The notes beneath the pieces are model-generated. The model was not told where the DNA came from. It made no database searches and was given only the letters and a program-made list of their open reading frames with translations. A stretch of 64,000 nt of DNA from Reticulitermes speratus (lineage: Eukaryota; Arthropoda; Insecta; Blattodea; Rhinotermitidae). Positions 53,346-64,000 of this stretch are shown here, piece by piece (position 1 is the stretch's first letter; each line of letters begins with the position of its first letter). The stretch lies in the NCBI GenBank assembly GCA_021186555.1, contig JAJKFL010000042.1, positions 43,313,980-43,377,979 of the forward strand. Direction: 5' to 3'. Position numbers and translations under genes: made by a program.

Positions 53346-54261
53346 ATTCGTGTCTTGCAAGTGTGACTTCCAGTACTGTAAGACTTTCATGAATGTGTAA
53401 AACTTAAATTTCTTCTGACATTTTGCTGCATAAGCCTTTTCCATATAATATGTAAGAATTGAATTGTACACCACAGAAAATACTACAATTTTCTTACCAC
53501 CCTGTTTGTTGTGTACACGGAAATAATCGCTGTTTATTCTGCGAGTCATACGAAAATCATAAATACACCCTTGTGTGTGTGGTGTGGGGTGGGGGGGGGG
53601 GGGTGAAGGGTTTTTTTGATGGTTACAGCAGGTGGTTCGTAAATTACTAAGGCGCTTTGAAGGGTTGACGTGTCAAAAATTATTTCAACGTTGTGTCGTA
53701 ACTTAGCGGCGTCATCTGTCTGGGTAAGCCTATAAGTTTGGTTTAATTATTTTGGACCGAATAACCTCCCAGCCTTATATAAGTTTTGTACCTAGGGAAC
53801 GTACCTTGAAATTGGTCAGATAATTAGATATTTCTCTTGGGAAAGGTAACTTTGTACGTTTAGCTAATGAATGTGACAGAGCTGCGGTAAGTTATAAGCG
53901 TCTACGTAAACAGGGCAAGGCTTCTGACTTGCGGTCGAAAGGCGCCCTTTTCGAAATTGGGTAAGAATGCCGCCTATTCTGACATTTTTGTGATTTAATT
54001 CAGTTTATCCAGGCAAGTGCCGGCTCATATCTCACATCAGGCCACGACCGCTTCCTTCCACGTCCGTTACAATTCATTATTCACTACAATTTCTTTCTTC
54101 GACACTGTGTAAATACGTACTCCGAGTCATTAAACTATCTTCGAATAAAGTTCAAATACCGAAACTGAATTAGTTTGGTTGATACAGGGTGTGCCATTTA
54201 CCTCTGAGAAAATATTATACATAGCTAATCATCAACAGAATGTCAGAATTGAAATCCTGGA
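53346..54261. other. Unannotated interval
   Basis: G run at 53588-53603; otherwise nothing recognised. Confidence 0.35.
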
Positions 54262-54445
54262 AGCATGTCGTGCCATGTCTTAGGTTGTTATTCGCCGGCT
54301 TCTCACCTCGGAAGTCTGGGTTCAGTTCCAGGGCAGTCCATATGAGGTTTGTGGCGGGCAAAGTGGCACTGGGAGACGGTTATATCCGAGCCCGTGCTTT
54401 CTCCTTTAGGTACTTCCACCACTGCTGCATTCGCGTCCGGTGGAT
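54262..54445 (+). mobile_element. SINE family C
   Basis: TGTCGTGCCATGTCTTAGG, CGCCGGCTTCTCACCTCGG, GGGTTCAGTTCCAGGGCAG, GGTTTGTGGCGGGCAAAGTG, TACTTCCACCACTGCTGC. Confidence 0.82.
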
Positions 54446-54997
54446 ACCAAAGTTTATGGAAACAAATTTGTAGGTTCAATATTTGAAACGGGAGGGCCAC
54501 ACAAGAGAGTATGAGATGTTATAATTGTATTTTTTTTTCTGTAAAGAATGGAAAGTGTGCTGGAGAGAATGGGCAAGGACAAACCAGTAAATCCTGTAAT
54601 TACGACAGAATTGCAGGCCCCGTTCCCCGACAGCCAGGCGTGTCTTTGAAAGTCAGTTCTGTTGCGCATCTTGTCGCTGGTCTAGATCTCAGCCGCGTGG
54701 AACAGTAATCCCTCTGCTTTGTTTCATCGAACGCTCGCGGGCACTTTTAGTATGTGTGCGCGCGCATGCCTACAGTTCCACTAGAAGCAGCTACGTTGCG
54801 CTAATCAGCTGATTGCTTCCACAGGTTGTTTCAACTCACTTTCTTCGTATGTATTTTTGTTCTATTTATGCTTTTTTAAAGACCCTCTCAGGATCGGAGG
54901 CTATATGTCGTCGAATGCTAGAATTATGCCAATAACGAATTAGAAAGAGCCGGCTAGGAAGTGGTGATGGACAAATTGGAAGTACCTGCTACAATTT

Positions 54998-55028
<31 letters not shown>

Positions 55029-55484
55029 AAAACCGCGAAAAGTCTCAGGATAATCAGTGTTCCGGAGTGGTTTCGAAAACCAACCCCCGATTACTCCTGA
55101 TCCAACTTGCTTGGTTCCTTTTTGTGGGTTACTTATTGTGTGAAGTATAAAGACTGCGTGGTATGTTACGAACCGACAAAATGCAGCGGTAGCAAATATG
55201 CAATTGTAGGTTGTTTTGTTTATGCAGCATGAGATGTGAAGTTATTCATGGCGTTGAGAGTATTTGCTTAGGTTTTTCTACAGATGCATGTACTATTTTA
55301 TTTAGCGGAGTCACATTGCATAATTCGACGCATGGGCCTGCAAACACCAGGTCTTTTGCATGACACATCCCTTGAATTAATCCTAAATTCTCTACTTTTT
55401 GGTCATACTAATTTTTAGTTCTCATCTCTCGCCTTGAGTTTTATTTTCTAGGTCTGATTTTGGACATACTATATGATTTGTTGA
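54446..55484. other. Unannotated interval
   Basis: GCGCGCGCATGC at 54759-54770; poly-G tract annotated separately; no gene. Confidence 0.35.
54998..55025 (+). repeat. 28-base G homopolymer
   Basis: Uninterrupted G run on the plus strand; exact length is likely uncertain in any assembly. Can form G-quadruplexes. Confidence 0.9.
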
Positions 55485-55622
55485 CATAGCCTCTCCATTG
55501 ATTTACATAGCTAATATGATTTGTTGACATAGCCTATCCATATGATTGTTGACATAGCCTATCCTATGATTTGTTGACATAGCCTATCCATATGATTTGT
55601 TGACATAGCCTATCCATCCACG
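55485..55622. repeat. About 25-bp minisatellite, 5 copies
   Basis: Unit TATGATTTGTTGACATAGCC plus TATCCA, with one- to three-base length differences and a diverged first copy. Confidence 0.88.
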
Positions 55623-55678
55623 TACAAAATAATTCCATTTTCCTCCCAACGTCGGTTCTGTTTCCTTCGACTGGTTTT

Positions 55679-56175
55679 TAAGCGCTTTCGTAAAATTGCG
55701 AAAAGTGGCTATTAGTTTCGTCATGTCTATCCGTCTGTCCGTCCCCATGGACCAACTCAGCTCCCACTGACGGATTTTCATGAAATTTGATATTGAAAGA
55801 GTTTTCGAAAATCTGTCGAGAAAAATCAAATTTAATTAAAATCTGACAAGAATAATGGGTACTACACACGAAGACCTGTGTACATTATGAATTCTTCTCA
55901 GAATGAGAAATGTTTCAGATAAAAGTTGCAGAGAAAATCAAAACACATTTTATGTTCAGTATTTTTTTCCCCGAAAACCATGCTGTTTATGAGATAATGT
56001 AGAAAAATATTATACAGCCAGACAGGCCACAGATGACAATATAATACGGCGCATGCGCTTTGCATGCCGGATAACTAAGGCTACAAAGACACACACTCAG
56101 AATATGTAATGCTTATTACTTTTCCACGGTAACAATGGTTACGCGAACGCTCCTTAATTTTACTTTATACGTACG
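55679..56175 (+). mobile_element. Unclassified repeat family F, copy 3
   Basis: AAGCGCTTTCGTAAAATTGC, TTTCGTCATGTCTATCCGTC, CAACTCAGCTCCCACTGACG, CAGACAGGCCACAGATGACA, GGTTACGCGAACGC. Same start and end as copy 1, so about 500 bp is probably near full length. Confidence 0.85.
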
Positions 56176-56301
56176 TCGCCTCTCTTGTCCCACTTAAGTT
56201 TGATCTTGTATAAAGGATGAGTAATTTTCTAAGTTCTGCAGACTTATTGCCAGTCGTTAGCTTCCTGAATGCTATTTCCTCATTCATATTTTATAAATTA
56301 G

Positions 56302-56535
56302 CCAGGATAATTCAGTCAGCATAGTGAACAGTGGTGCAGGCTATATGAATTGGGCTCGATTCCAGACGGAAGCAGGTTTTCCTCTTGCCACATCTGGATA
56401 GAAGGTATAATTTCCCCTCACGTAAAGCAGCCGGAGCCTGAAACTGACACCCAATCAAGCGACGTTAAGAATGCGTGGAGCTATACATCCACTCCCCCTT
56501 ACGCCATAATGTCATGATTTTTAATTAAGCACAAT
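56302..56535 (+). mobile_element. SINE family B (older subfamily)
   Basis: AGCCAGGATAATTCAGTCAG, GGGCTCGATTCCAGACGG, CTCACGTAAAGCAGCCGGAG, CGTTAAGAATGCGTGGAG, TTTTTAATTAAGCACAA. Confidence 0.8.
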
Positions 56536-56570
56536 AATTTCACCCGTTATCGTGTGGTTTATGACACCGT

Positions 56571-56700
56571 GTGATCTCATAGGGTGTTACCAACATTTCG
56601 GAAGAATCAGCTGCCCCATCTTCCCTAAAAATTGGGGCGGTAGGTTCCTAAAGTACGTCGGTAATCGCATTTGAGGCAGCGCTATTACATAACTTGGAAA
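56571..56700. repeat. Foldback repeat, hammerhead family
   Basis: GACACCGTGTGATCTCATAG, TTACCAACATTTCGGAAG on the left; GGTTCCTAAAGTACGTCGGT, AATCGCATTTGAGGCAGCGC on the right in opposite sense. Core decayed. Confidence 0.6.
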
Positions 56701-57216
56701 AGCAGAATACAAAAAAGTGTGTAATCTTTTTAATTAGCTTAAATTAATTTAACAATTTTGGAATAATTCTTTGAAAGAAATTGCACCGAATACTGTTTCA
56801 ATATGCACAGAGAGAGTGCAACGGTATTCTTTCGTATATCATCTGTTTCTGTTGTAACGCGAAATTTTGGAACAAATATTTAAGAAGTTTGTTCTATCTA
56901 TTTAGAACACATTTCTTGCATGATTTAAGAATTTGTTTCCTATTGGACAGTAAACAGTATCCGTTATAAAGACCGGTCTGTGAACGCTATACAGGAAAGA
57001 GGTTTTGTTGATTCTGAGAATCTGTGAAACGTGTAAGTACATTCTGGTAGAAAACGCAGTCGACTTAATATTTGCAGCGGGTAATAAAGATAGTAAAAAT
57101 TGGGCTGTGAAGTGGTTGAATGCACTGTGGTGTACTTGCGTGAATGTAACGACAAACGGTGGGATGGTTTGTCTACATTCGTAATCTAGCGTTATTACTA
57201 GGAGATGGTCTGGTTG
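56701..57216. other. Unannotated interval
   Basis: Nothing recognised. Confidence 0.35.
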
Positions 57217-57217
57217 T

Positions 57218-57252
<35 letters not shown>

Positions 57253-57280
57253 TAGTAGTAGTAGTAGTAGTAGTAGTAGT
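57217..57280. repeat. (TAG)n microsatellite
   Basis: About 21 TAG units with a single two-base break near 57252. Confidence 0.95.
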
Positions 57281-57327
57281 ATGTGTCTGAGCTAACGTGT
57301 AGCGCTAGTGGTGTTGCCTAGACGTAA

Positions 57328-57603
57328 AGTTCTCCCTAGAACAGGTCACGAAGGCCCAGAGGGGGAGTAGAGGTATAGCTCTACTCTTTCTTTAACCCTG
57401 GCGCTATATGAGGGTGGGTGGTCAACTCCACGCCCCGGCCGCTTTACCCCCGGGAAAGAGACCCGGTACCCATTGTATAGGAGGCTGGGTGGGCCCCAGG
57501 GCCGGTCTGGACGGCTGCGAAAAATCTCGCCCCCACCGGGATTTGATCCCCGAACCGTCCAGCCCGTAGCGAGTCGCTATACCGACTGAGCATCGCGGCC
57601 CAC
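57328..57603 (-). mobile_element. SINE family B, full length
   Basis: Reverse copy, AGTTCTCCCTAGAACAGG ... CATCGCGGCCCAC. Perfect 15-bp TSD GTTGCCTAGACGTAA (57313-57327 and 57604-57618). Confidence 0.95.
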
Positions 57604-57867
57604 GTTGCCTAGACGTAATGGTAATCAAATCATGTACGTATTACAAGTAAAAAAGTAAAGCTGACTGATCTTTCGTGTTATAACCCCACTATTTCCGCCT
57701 GACACGTAACCTAAGCCCCTCATGTAAGCACACAGAATCACGAGGTGCTGAAACAGAGAGAGACTAACCTGACGTCTAACCTAAACCCTCTCACGTAAAG
57801 CGAAAGGAGAGAGTGGCCGGATATTTCGTGTTGAGTGGTGGGGTTAGAACCGGAAGTATCCAAGTTT

Positions 57868-58145
57868 ACCCTGCAACATGCCGTGAAGGCACAGAGGGGG
57901 AGTAGGAGTATAGCTGTACAGTGCTGAACCTCGGCGCTAGATGGGGGTGAGTGGTCAACGTCTCGCTCCGGCAGCTTTACCCCGGGAAATAGCGCCGATA
58001 CGCATTGTACGGGAAGCTGGGTGGGCCCCATGGGTGAATTTGACGAAGAAAAGGAAAGTCTTTTATCTCCACCGGGTTTCGAACCCGGAACCGTACACAC
58101 GTCTTGCAAATAGGCCCGACAAATGTGATCATACAGAGGTAGTCT
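57868..58145 (-). mobile_element. SINE family B, diverged head
   Basis: TTACCCTGCAACATGCCGTG, CTCGGCGCTAGATGGGGGTG, CTCCGGCAGCTTTACCCCGG, CACCGGGTTTCGAACCCGG. The A-box part is rearranged. Confidence 0.85.
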
Positions 58146-58400
58146 AATAATACGGCGTTTATTGACACATTGAGTTGCGAATCCAATACTCTCTTTTCCA
58201 TCCTTTCCATAAACATTTTTTCCCATGGCAGTGCCAAATAGAAGTATGGAAAGAAACATTGTAATTGGGCTTTACCTGCCTTTAAACTTGCGTGAATTAA
58301 TACTTTCTGTACAGCTGATAAACAGAACATGTGAAAAGTAAGATATGATTTGAATCTGAATATGGTAACGTGAAATTTACAGTGGTAAAAATATGTACCG

Positions 58401-58690
58401 TGGGTCGGGATAGCGTAGTCGGTATAGCGACTCGTTACGGGCTGGACGGTCCGGAGATCGAATCCCGGTGGGTGGGAGATTTTCCGCACCCGTCCAGACC
58501 GGCCCTGGGGCCCACCCAGCCTCCTGTACAATGGGCACGGGGACTCTTTCCCCTGGGTTAAAGCGGCCGGGGCGTGGTGTGAACCACCCACCCCCATCTA
58601 GTACCGAGTTAAAGAAACAGTAGAGCTACACCTCTACTCCCCCTCTGTGCCTTCATGGTCTCTTCTGGGGTGAACGTTACCTTTGTTAAG
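58401..58690 (+). mobile_element. SINE family B, full length
   Basis: TGGGTCGGGATAGCGTAGTC, CGGAGATCGAATCCCGG, GTTAAAGCGGCCGGGGCG, CGTTACCTTTG end. Duplicated TATGTACC (58392-58399 and 58693-58700) is the likely TSD. Confidence 0.9.
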
Positions 58691-58815
58691 TGTATGTACC
58701 ACCCCCTGTAACTTTTGAACACAGCGCATTTTGCCTTCACTTCGCAGTCTATATGTTACTGCAGAACGAAATCACATCAGTTCCCTAAACAACATATCCG
58801 ACGTGGTCTTGATAA

Positions 58816-59100
58816 AGGGTAAAGGTAAAGTTCACCCTAGAACAAGCCATGAAGGTCAGAGGGGGAGTAGAGGTGTAGCTCTACTCTTTCTTTAACCTCG
58901 GCGCTAGATGGGGTGGTTGGTCAACGCCACGTCCAGGCCGCTTTACCCCGGGAAAGAGACCCGGTACCCATTGTACTGGAGGCTGGGTAGGCCCCAGGGC
59001 CCCTGGACGGGTGCGGAAAATTTCGCCTCCACCGGGATTCGATCTCCGGACCGTCCAGCCCGTAGCGAGTCGCTATACCGACTGAGCTATCCCGGCCCAC
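58816..59100 (-). mobile_element. SINE family B, full length
   Basis: GGTAAAGGTAAAGTTCACCC ... GAGCTATCCCGGCCCAC. TSD GACGTGGTCTTGATAA versus GACATAGTCTTGGTAA (13 of 16), so older than the 57328 copy. Confidence 0.93.
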
Positions 59101-59159
59101 GACATAGTCTTGGTAACGAAAAATATGTTTACTGTGAAGTGGGAACTTTAATTCATGCT

Positions 59160-59350
59160 TCAGATGGTCATGACATGGATCAGGCGGTTAGTCGCCGGCT
59201 TCTCGCCGCGAAGACCTGGCTTCCATCTCTGGACAGTCCATGTCAGATTTCAGTTGGACGCACTGGCCCTAGGATCGGTTTCTCTCTACGTAATTCGGCT
59301 TTACCCTGATTCTATCATTTTACCAGTATTCCATAATCATCTTTCTTTTA
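59160..59350 (+). mobile_element. SINE family C
   Basis: CATGGATCAGGCGGTTAGTC, GCCGGCTTCTCGCCGCGAAG, GGACAGTCCATGTCAGATTT, TAATTCGGCTTTACCCTG, CAGTATTCCATAATCATC. Confidence 0.83.
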
Positions 59351-60170
59351 ACACTTGTCTTATCAGAAGGACAAGCGGTCGAAAGCTGGGAAATTTCAAG
59401 CAAAGCAATGCTCTTTCGTGTATGGCGGCAAAGTATTTGAATCCTGAAATAACGCTATGTTTTGAAATCCAATTGCTGCCTAAGATGGAGGAGTTTTACA
59501 TTTATAGTACTCTTAAAAGCATTTACGACCTTATGGTGCCACGAGACCGGTAGCATGTGAAGAATTAAAGGTCCGTACACCGCACCGATTTTAACATTGT
59601 TATTCGTGATTCAAAAGGTCACGATGTAATGAAAAGTGTTCCTCTCAAATAGCGTGTACTGCAAGGCACATTATGCAAATTCCGCTCACATGGAAGCAGT
59701 GACGTTTCTGGCCGAATAAGGTTCTTGTCCTGTCGAAGGAAATACAAACAAGTGTTGAGAAAGTTTGATATAATGTTCGAACAGATTTAGTCTGTAATAT
59801 TGCAGTTGCTTATTGCGGGATTTAGTGGGGGGGGGGGGGGGGTTGTCTGGATTAGACGTCATTATTATGTTGCTCGGGCGTTTGTCTTAGTCCCTGTATT
59901 GAAGTTTCTAATGATACGGGTAGGCAGAATTCTCAGTGAGTATTAGACGGCATCTTAGATACATCAGTGATACTAAACCCATATTATGTCTATGAGGGAT
60001 TTTCTGAATCATTAAAATCTTTTCGATATTAGACGCCTATGTATGTCCTACATAGCCTATAAAGGAATCCCATTCTGGGCCTGTTTGAAGCATTCTTTGG
60101 CCAATGTTGTTTCGGCACTACGCATTAATGCATGAAATGATTTTTTACGGTATTTACAAGCCTCATCGCC
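59351..60170. other. Unannotated interval
   Basis: G run at 59827-59842; nothing else recognised. Confidence 0.35.
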
Positions 60171-60182
60171 GTATGGATACAT

Positions 60183-60446
60183 TCTTTCCTAGTCTCACCT
60201 TTTCTGCCTACTCATTGTAGGTGTAGAGACTTCTTTTTGCACCTGATCACACTCAGTAACACATACACACTCAAGTAGGACTCCCCTGGACGAGGGATCG
60301 GCCCGTCGCAGAGGCCTGTACCTGCACAACACACAACACTCACAAGAGACAGACATCCATGCCTTATGCGGGATTCGAACCCGCAGTCCCAACAAGCGAG
60401 CGGCAGTAGACCTACGCCTTAGACCGCACGGCCACCGGGATCGGCC
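60183..60446 (-). mobile_element. SINE family A, divergent 3' end
   Basis: Head and body typical (GGATTCGAACCCGCAG, CCACCGGGATCGGC), but the last ~60 bp differ from other copies. TSD GTATGGATACAT/GTTTGGATACAT (60171-60182 and 60447-60458; 11 of 12). Confidence 0.9.
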
Positions 60447-60458
60447 GTTTGGATACAT

Positions 60459-61241
60459 GGGGATGTACCGTGCGAGGGGTCAGTGATGTTACAGCTTGCT
60501 GTGTTAGGAGTCTGAATTTATTAATACGTAGCATAATTGATTGTTGGGTTCTGATGTTGCACCGACTGTCATGTGTCAGTCTTGACTATTTAAAGGTCGG
60601 TGCTTGGTAATCACATGTAAAGTTTTGTTTCGTACCTCACAGAGAACACCAAATCAATTATGAGGTCATTTCAGCTAATGATGTTCGGGAGAAAATGTCT
60701 GTGTTTACCTGAGAGCCAATTGAAACTATCTGTGAAAAATGTGGGGTTCTTTAACTTTGATCCAGAAGTCCATTTTTACGCTTGGTGGATGTCAGAGGGT
60801 TTTCAACGTTTTGTGGGCCAGAGAGGGCGCCTGGTTATCCGTGCTAAGAACACCGGCCATTACGTTTTATGTTTCTCGTAACATCAAGGCCTCTTGTATT
60901 TCAGTTAACGCGATATCTCCTACATGCAATTTGAATTGTGGGAGACTACAATAGCTCCGAGCAAGAAACCTTTTTTAGTTGTGATTTTTTTTTTGCTTCT
61001 ATATATGAAATTTAATTTTTCAGCAGCTGCTGACCCTTAGGCGGAAAGTCTGTTATACTTGTTTGGAAACATACGACGTTTATTAAGTCTAAGTGGGAGA
61101 TGACCTTCAGGCGTCCAGATTCGTTACGTTAATGGAGTAAAGTGAAAATAAAACATATGTGTACGACTGATGAAAGTATATAAGCAGTGTCGTGGGAATT
61201 GGATATCGCTGTAAGAAGAAGTTCGGATAAACGAGCATTAC
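60459..61241. other. Unannotated interval
   Basis: Two short overlapping open frames (60660-60954) without recognisable domains. Confidence 0.35.
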
Positions 61242-61253
61242 ACTGAGAACTTT

Positions 61254-61538
61254 GGGCCGGGATAGCTCAGTCGGTATAGCGACTCGCTACGAGCTGGACG
61301 GTCCGGGGATCGAATCCCCGGGTGGGCGAGATTTTCAGCACCGGTCCAGACCGGCCCTGGGGCCTACCCAGCCTCCTGTACAATGGGTACCGGACTTTCT
61401 CGGGGGTAAAGCGGCCGGGGCTTGGTGTTGACCACCCGCCTCCATCTAGAGTCGAGGTTAAAGAAAGAGTAGAGCTATACATCTACTCCCCCTCTGGGCC
61501 TTCATGGCCTGTTCTAGGGTGAACTTTACCTTATGTTT
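61254..61538 (+). mobile_element. SINE family B, full length, model copy
   Basis: GGGCCGGGATAGCTCAGTCG, GGGGATCGAATCCCCGG, CAGACCGGCCCTGGGGCC, GGGGGTAAAGCGGCCGGGG, TTCTAGGGTGAACTTTACC. TSD ACTGAGAACTTT/ACTGAGACCTTT (61242-61253 and 61539-61550). Confidence 0.95.
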
Positions 61539-61550
61539 ACTGAGACCTTT

Positions 61551-61863
61551 AAAATTTTCTGATAACTTTTACACCGAGACACGGCTTAGCAAGATTTATT
61601 CGTCATAATTTCCACGTTTGACCTACATTAGCCTGTACTGACCATAAGTGCTTTCATAATTTTAAAGTAAGTTCATATTTGACCTTTTATAGTTCAGTTT
61701 CATTTTTTGTAACTTCCTGCCCAAAACATTCCTTTCAGGCTCCTTACGTTTTGGCAACAAGCCTGTCTTCCCTTTTGTTTTATTTACAAATGCTGCACTG
61801 AAAGTATAGGGAGTACGCTGAGTAAAACTGTGACTGTAGTGCAAGTGCATGGGATTCCAGTAT
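61551..61863. other. Unannotated interval
   Basis: Nothing recognised. Confidence 0.35.
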
Positions 61864-61874
61864 TTTTCACTTGG

Positions 61875-62141
61875 TAAATTTACCCTGTAACCTGCCATGA
61901 AGAGACAGAGCGGGAGTAAAGGTACAGCTATACTCTTTCTTTAACCTCGGCGCTAGAATGGGTGGGTTGTTAACGTCACGCCCCGGCAGCTTTACCGCCT
62001 GGAATGTCCCTGTACTCGTGTAGGAGGCTGGGTGGACCTCAGGGACGTTATGGACGGGTGCGGAAAATCTCTCGGTCACCTGGGGTTCGATCCCTGGAAA
62101 GTAGCGAGTCGCCATACCAACTATGCTGTCACGGCCCTTTC
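61875..62141 (-). mobile_element. SINE family B, full length
   Basis: TTACCCTGTAACCTGCCATG ... GCTGTCACGGCCC. 11-bp TSD TTTTCACTTGG (61864-61874 and 62142-62152). Confidence 0.92.
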
Positions 62142-62189
62142 TTTTCACTTGGGAGAATTAAATATGGGATAGTGACTGGTTTTGGGGCG

Positions 62190-62300
62190 TGACACCGTGT
62201 TGGTTTGTAGATGTGTAGCGACATTACAGAGGAGCCTGCTGACTTCATCTTGGTAGATCATGTAGTCTAATGATGGAGAGAGTGAGACCAGTGGATTAAT
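62190..62300. repeat. Single arm of hammerhead foldback family
   Basis: GTGACACCGTGTTGGTTTG, AGCGACATTACAGAGGAGCC, TGCTGACTTCATCTTGG, TAATGATGG: same order as 10461-10545 but heavily worn. Confidence 0.5.
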
Positions 62301-63490
62301 ACTGTGTAGGGAAAAAGCCAGTGTTTATTCGGAAAATTATACAGAACCATCAGTACGCTGTGTGTGTCTAACGTAAAAGCCTTCGATAGGCCCACATGTA
62401 GTGAAAACTGTGTGTTGGCCCTTTACACATAGAGGTTACTGCATGTGTAAATTGCTGTAACATTAATTGGTCTGATCTTTCTCCACAGAGTGCATTTGTA
62501 CATTTCGTGTTATTATCACGACAAGCAGCGATTATTTCCCTAAACAGCTTTAACCAGTTCGGGGTTTTAATGGAGACTCTGGGTGTTTTTGTCAGGGTAG
62601 TACTCAATTATTAGATGTTAATTCTATGAAATGCGTGCTTCAAACGGTTCAAAGGTTAAGACATCCTGTCTAAGACGTGTAAAGTGACCCTGAACAGTCA
62701 TTTCGTTTTTACACGGTCTCAATTCAATTACCTATTTTACACTGTCTAATCGTGAGTCATATGTTTGACTGGTTTTTGTTGAGTGAATGTTCAGAGCGTT
62801 GACCCGGTTAGAACCTGAATTAAACGTGTAATAGATAGGTTTAAGTAATGGACGCGCCTATGTATATCGTATAGGCTTGCCTGTCGAAAAATTAATTATT
62901 ACTGAATCATTTCCACCTGTTTAATGAGAGAGTCTGCTGCTTGAAACTCTGCCTCTATCGGTCACTTGTATAATTAATTATCAGCTTGACGTCATGAAGG
63001 TTGTCAACAGTGTGTTACGATGGTGTTTTGTTTTATGAGTTTCTGTTGTTAAGTGTAATTGACTTGTGATATAATATAATGTGGACTGAAAAATTGATAT
63101 CTGTCGCCCATAATGGGAAATTTCAATTATGGGCGTATAAATATAGTGATTGTCATGTAGATGGATGTGGTACATTGCTGATATAAACAGGTCACTATGT
63201 TGAACTGGCTGCTGCGCGTGGTGGTTCATTTATTTTTGTACAGTTCTGAGTCAAGCTTTTTGAACTGACAAAGAAACAGACCAGAAACTTGCCTTTTGTT
63301 GCCCAAAGTGTAAGATGAGCACGAGTCTACGTCACCTGCTGTGTCTTGAACCGCGCAGTGTGACAACGAATGCGCAGGTGTGGATGTTGTGTCGCAATCA
63401 CTCGCTCTTGTTCGTGTGACGTCACGCTCGATCCGTACCACTGTGTTGAGGGAACATTAGAGAACTTTGAATTGAGAGTTTGAAGCTGCT
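62301..63490. other. Unannotated interval
   Basis: GCCCATAATGGGAAATTTCA and ATTATGGGCG at 63102-63136 form a small inverted repeat (CGCCCATAAT/ATTATGGGCG). No gene recognised. Confidence 0.4.
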
Positions 63491-63541
63491 ACTTGATGAT
63501 GATAATGATGATGATAATAATAATAATAATAATAATAATAA
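63491..63541. repeat. (ATG)n-(AAT)n tract
   Basis: ATGATGATAATGATGATGAT followed by ATAATAATA runs. Confidence 0.9.
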
Positions 63542-63555
63542 CGTAGTTTTCCGAG

Positions 63556-63786
63556 ATGATGCCAGGAAGGCATTTAGGGGCACCAGATGGAGGGGGTGTC
63601 TAACTTTACTTTCCCTCCCTTTACCCCCGTAAAGAACCCCGGTACCCATTGAATAGTAGGCTGGGTGGGCCCTAGAGATGGTCTAGATGTTTTGTAGAAG
63701 AGAAAATTTCTTGCCCCTACCGGGAATCGAACCCCGGTGCTTCCAGCCCTTTGCCTAGTCACCATACCGACTGTGGTATCGCGGCA
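63556..63786 (-). mobile_element. SINE family B between trinucleotide tracts
   Basis: GATGCCAGGAAGGCATTTAG, CCCTTTACCCCCGTAAAG, CGGTACCCATTGAATAGTAG, CCGGGAATCGAACCCCGG, CGACTGTGGTATCGCGGC. AAT/AAC tracts lie on both sides. Confidence 0.85.
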
Positions 63787-64000
63787 ACAACAACAATAAC
63801 AATAATAATAATAATAATAATAACCGGGCATCATAATCCGTGATACTGAGAAAAGGAACATGTATGTTAATAGATGTTGCAATATCAGGAGACAGAAATA
63901 TGACTAAGAAAAAGCCGAAAAGATCCTAAAATATATGACCTTACAACAGAAATACAGTGCATGTGGAATGTAAAGACAAAAATGATATATTCTTACAAGT
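63787..64000. other. (AAC/AAT)n tract and unannotated end
   Basis: Trinucleotide tract 63785-63824; nothing recognised in the last 170 bp. Confidence 0.5.

Noticed and set aside
1-64000. Searched for LTR retroviruses, Polintons and toxin or antiviral operons
   Set aside because: No gag, protease, integrase, capsid or env-like motifs and no paired LTRs were recognised by eye.

Overview
This is about 64 kb of repeat-dense eukaryotic DNA, most likely from an insect. The tRNA-headed SINE families, the LINE 3' ends and their peculiar translated tails (for example GPTQPPVQW and NEPSGSIK) are of a kind I associate with Blattodea (cockroach/termite), with Periplaneta-like genomes as the best guess. 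The species call is recollection, not something the sequence proves. There are no bacterial-style genes, no CRISPR array and no recognisable LTR retrovirus or Polinton.

Only one stretch looks like a host gene: a large internal exon at 51205-52378 (+). It has a polypyrimidine/AG acceptor and a GTGAGT donor, and encodes a His/Asn/Ser-rich protein ending in SAAAAFFAR. Its reading frame shifts once near 52130-52160. No second exon was found, so much of the rest may be intron or intergenic sequence.

Everything else I can support is repeats. (1) Four tRNA-derived SINE families (A, B, C, D), more than 35 copies or fragments, many with target-site duplications (TSDs). (2) LINE 3' ends: family G with an (AGTT)n tail, one with an ATG-rich tail, and one with a GAA tail and a perfect 16-bp TSD. 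(3) Small hAT-like MITEs with CAGRGGTGCACAAA termini, one of them inside a LINE and one itself hit by a SINE. (4) Two decayed Tc1/mariner-type transposase fragments. (5) An unclassified ~500-bp family (F) with three copies. (6) Hammerhead-ribozyme cores of the type known from Penelope-like elements and retrozymes, in two classes (GAAACATGT and GAAACGTC). Many sit in foldback (inverted-pair) repeats whose ends read GACACCGTG. (7) Eight minisatellite arrays with units of about 15, 50, 39, 36, 17, 74, 44 and 25 bp.

Layout: 0-5 kb holds an HHR element, SINEs and a 15-bp array; 5-7 kb a 50-bp satellite; 7-12.6 kb SINEs, a hammerhead palindrome and a 39-bp array; 12.6-16 kb is nearly featureless; 16-34 kb is dense nested SINE/LINE/MITE/foldback DNA; 34-36.7 kb holds a 17-bp array and a LINE-derived 74-bp array; 37-46.6 kb transposase fossils, a composite SINE, a SINE-derived 44-bp array and a hammerhead palindrome; 46.6-51 kb LINE and SINE pieces; 51.2-52.4 kb the exon; 52.4-64 kb family F copies and a SINE B cluster. 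The most unusual content is the set of foldback hammerhead elements and the two arrays that appear to have grown out of a LINE and a SINE.
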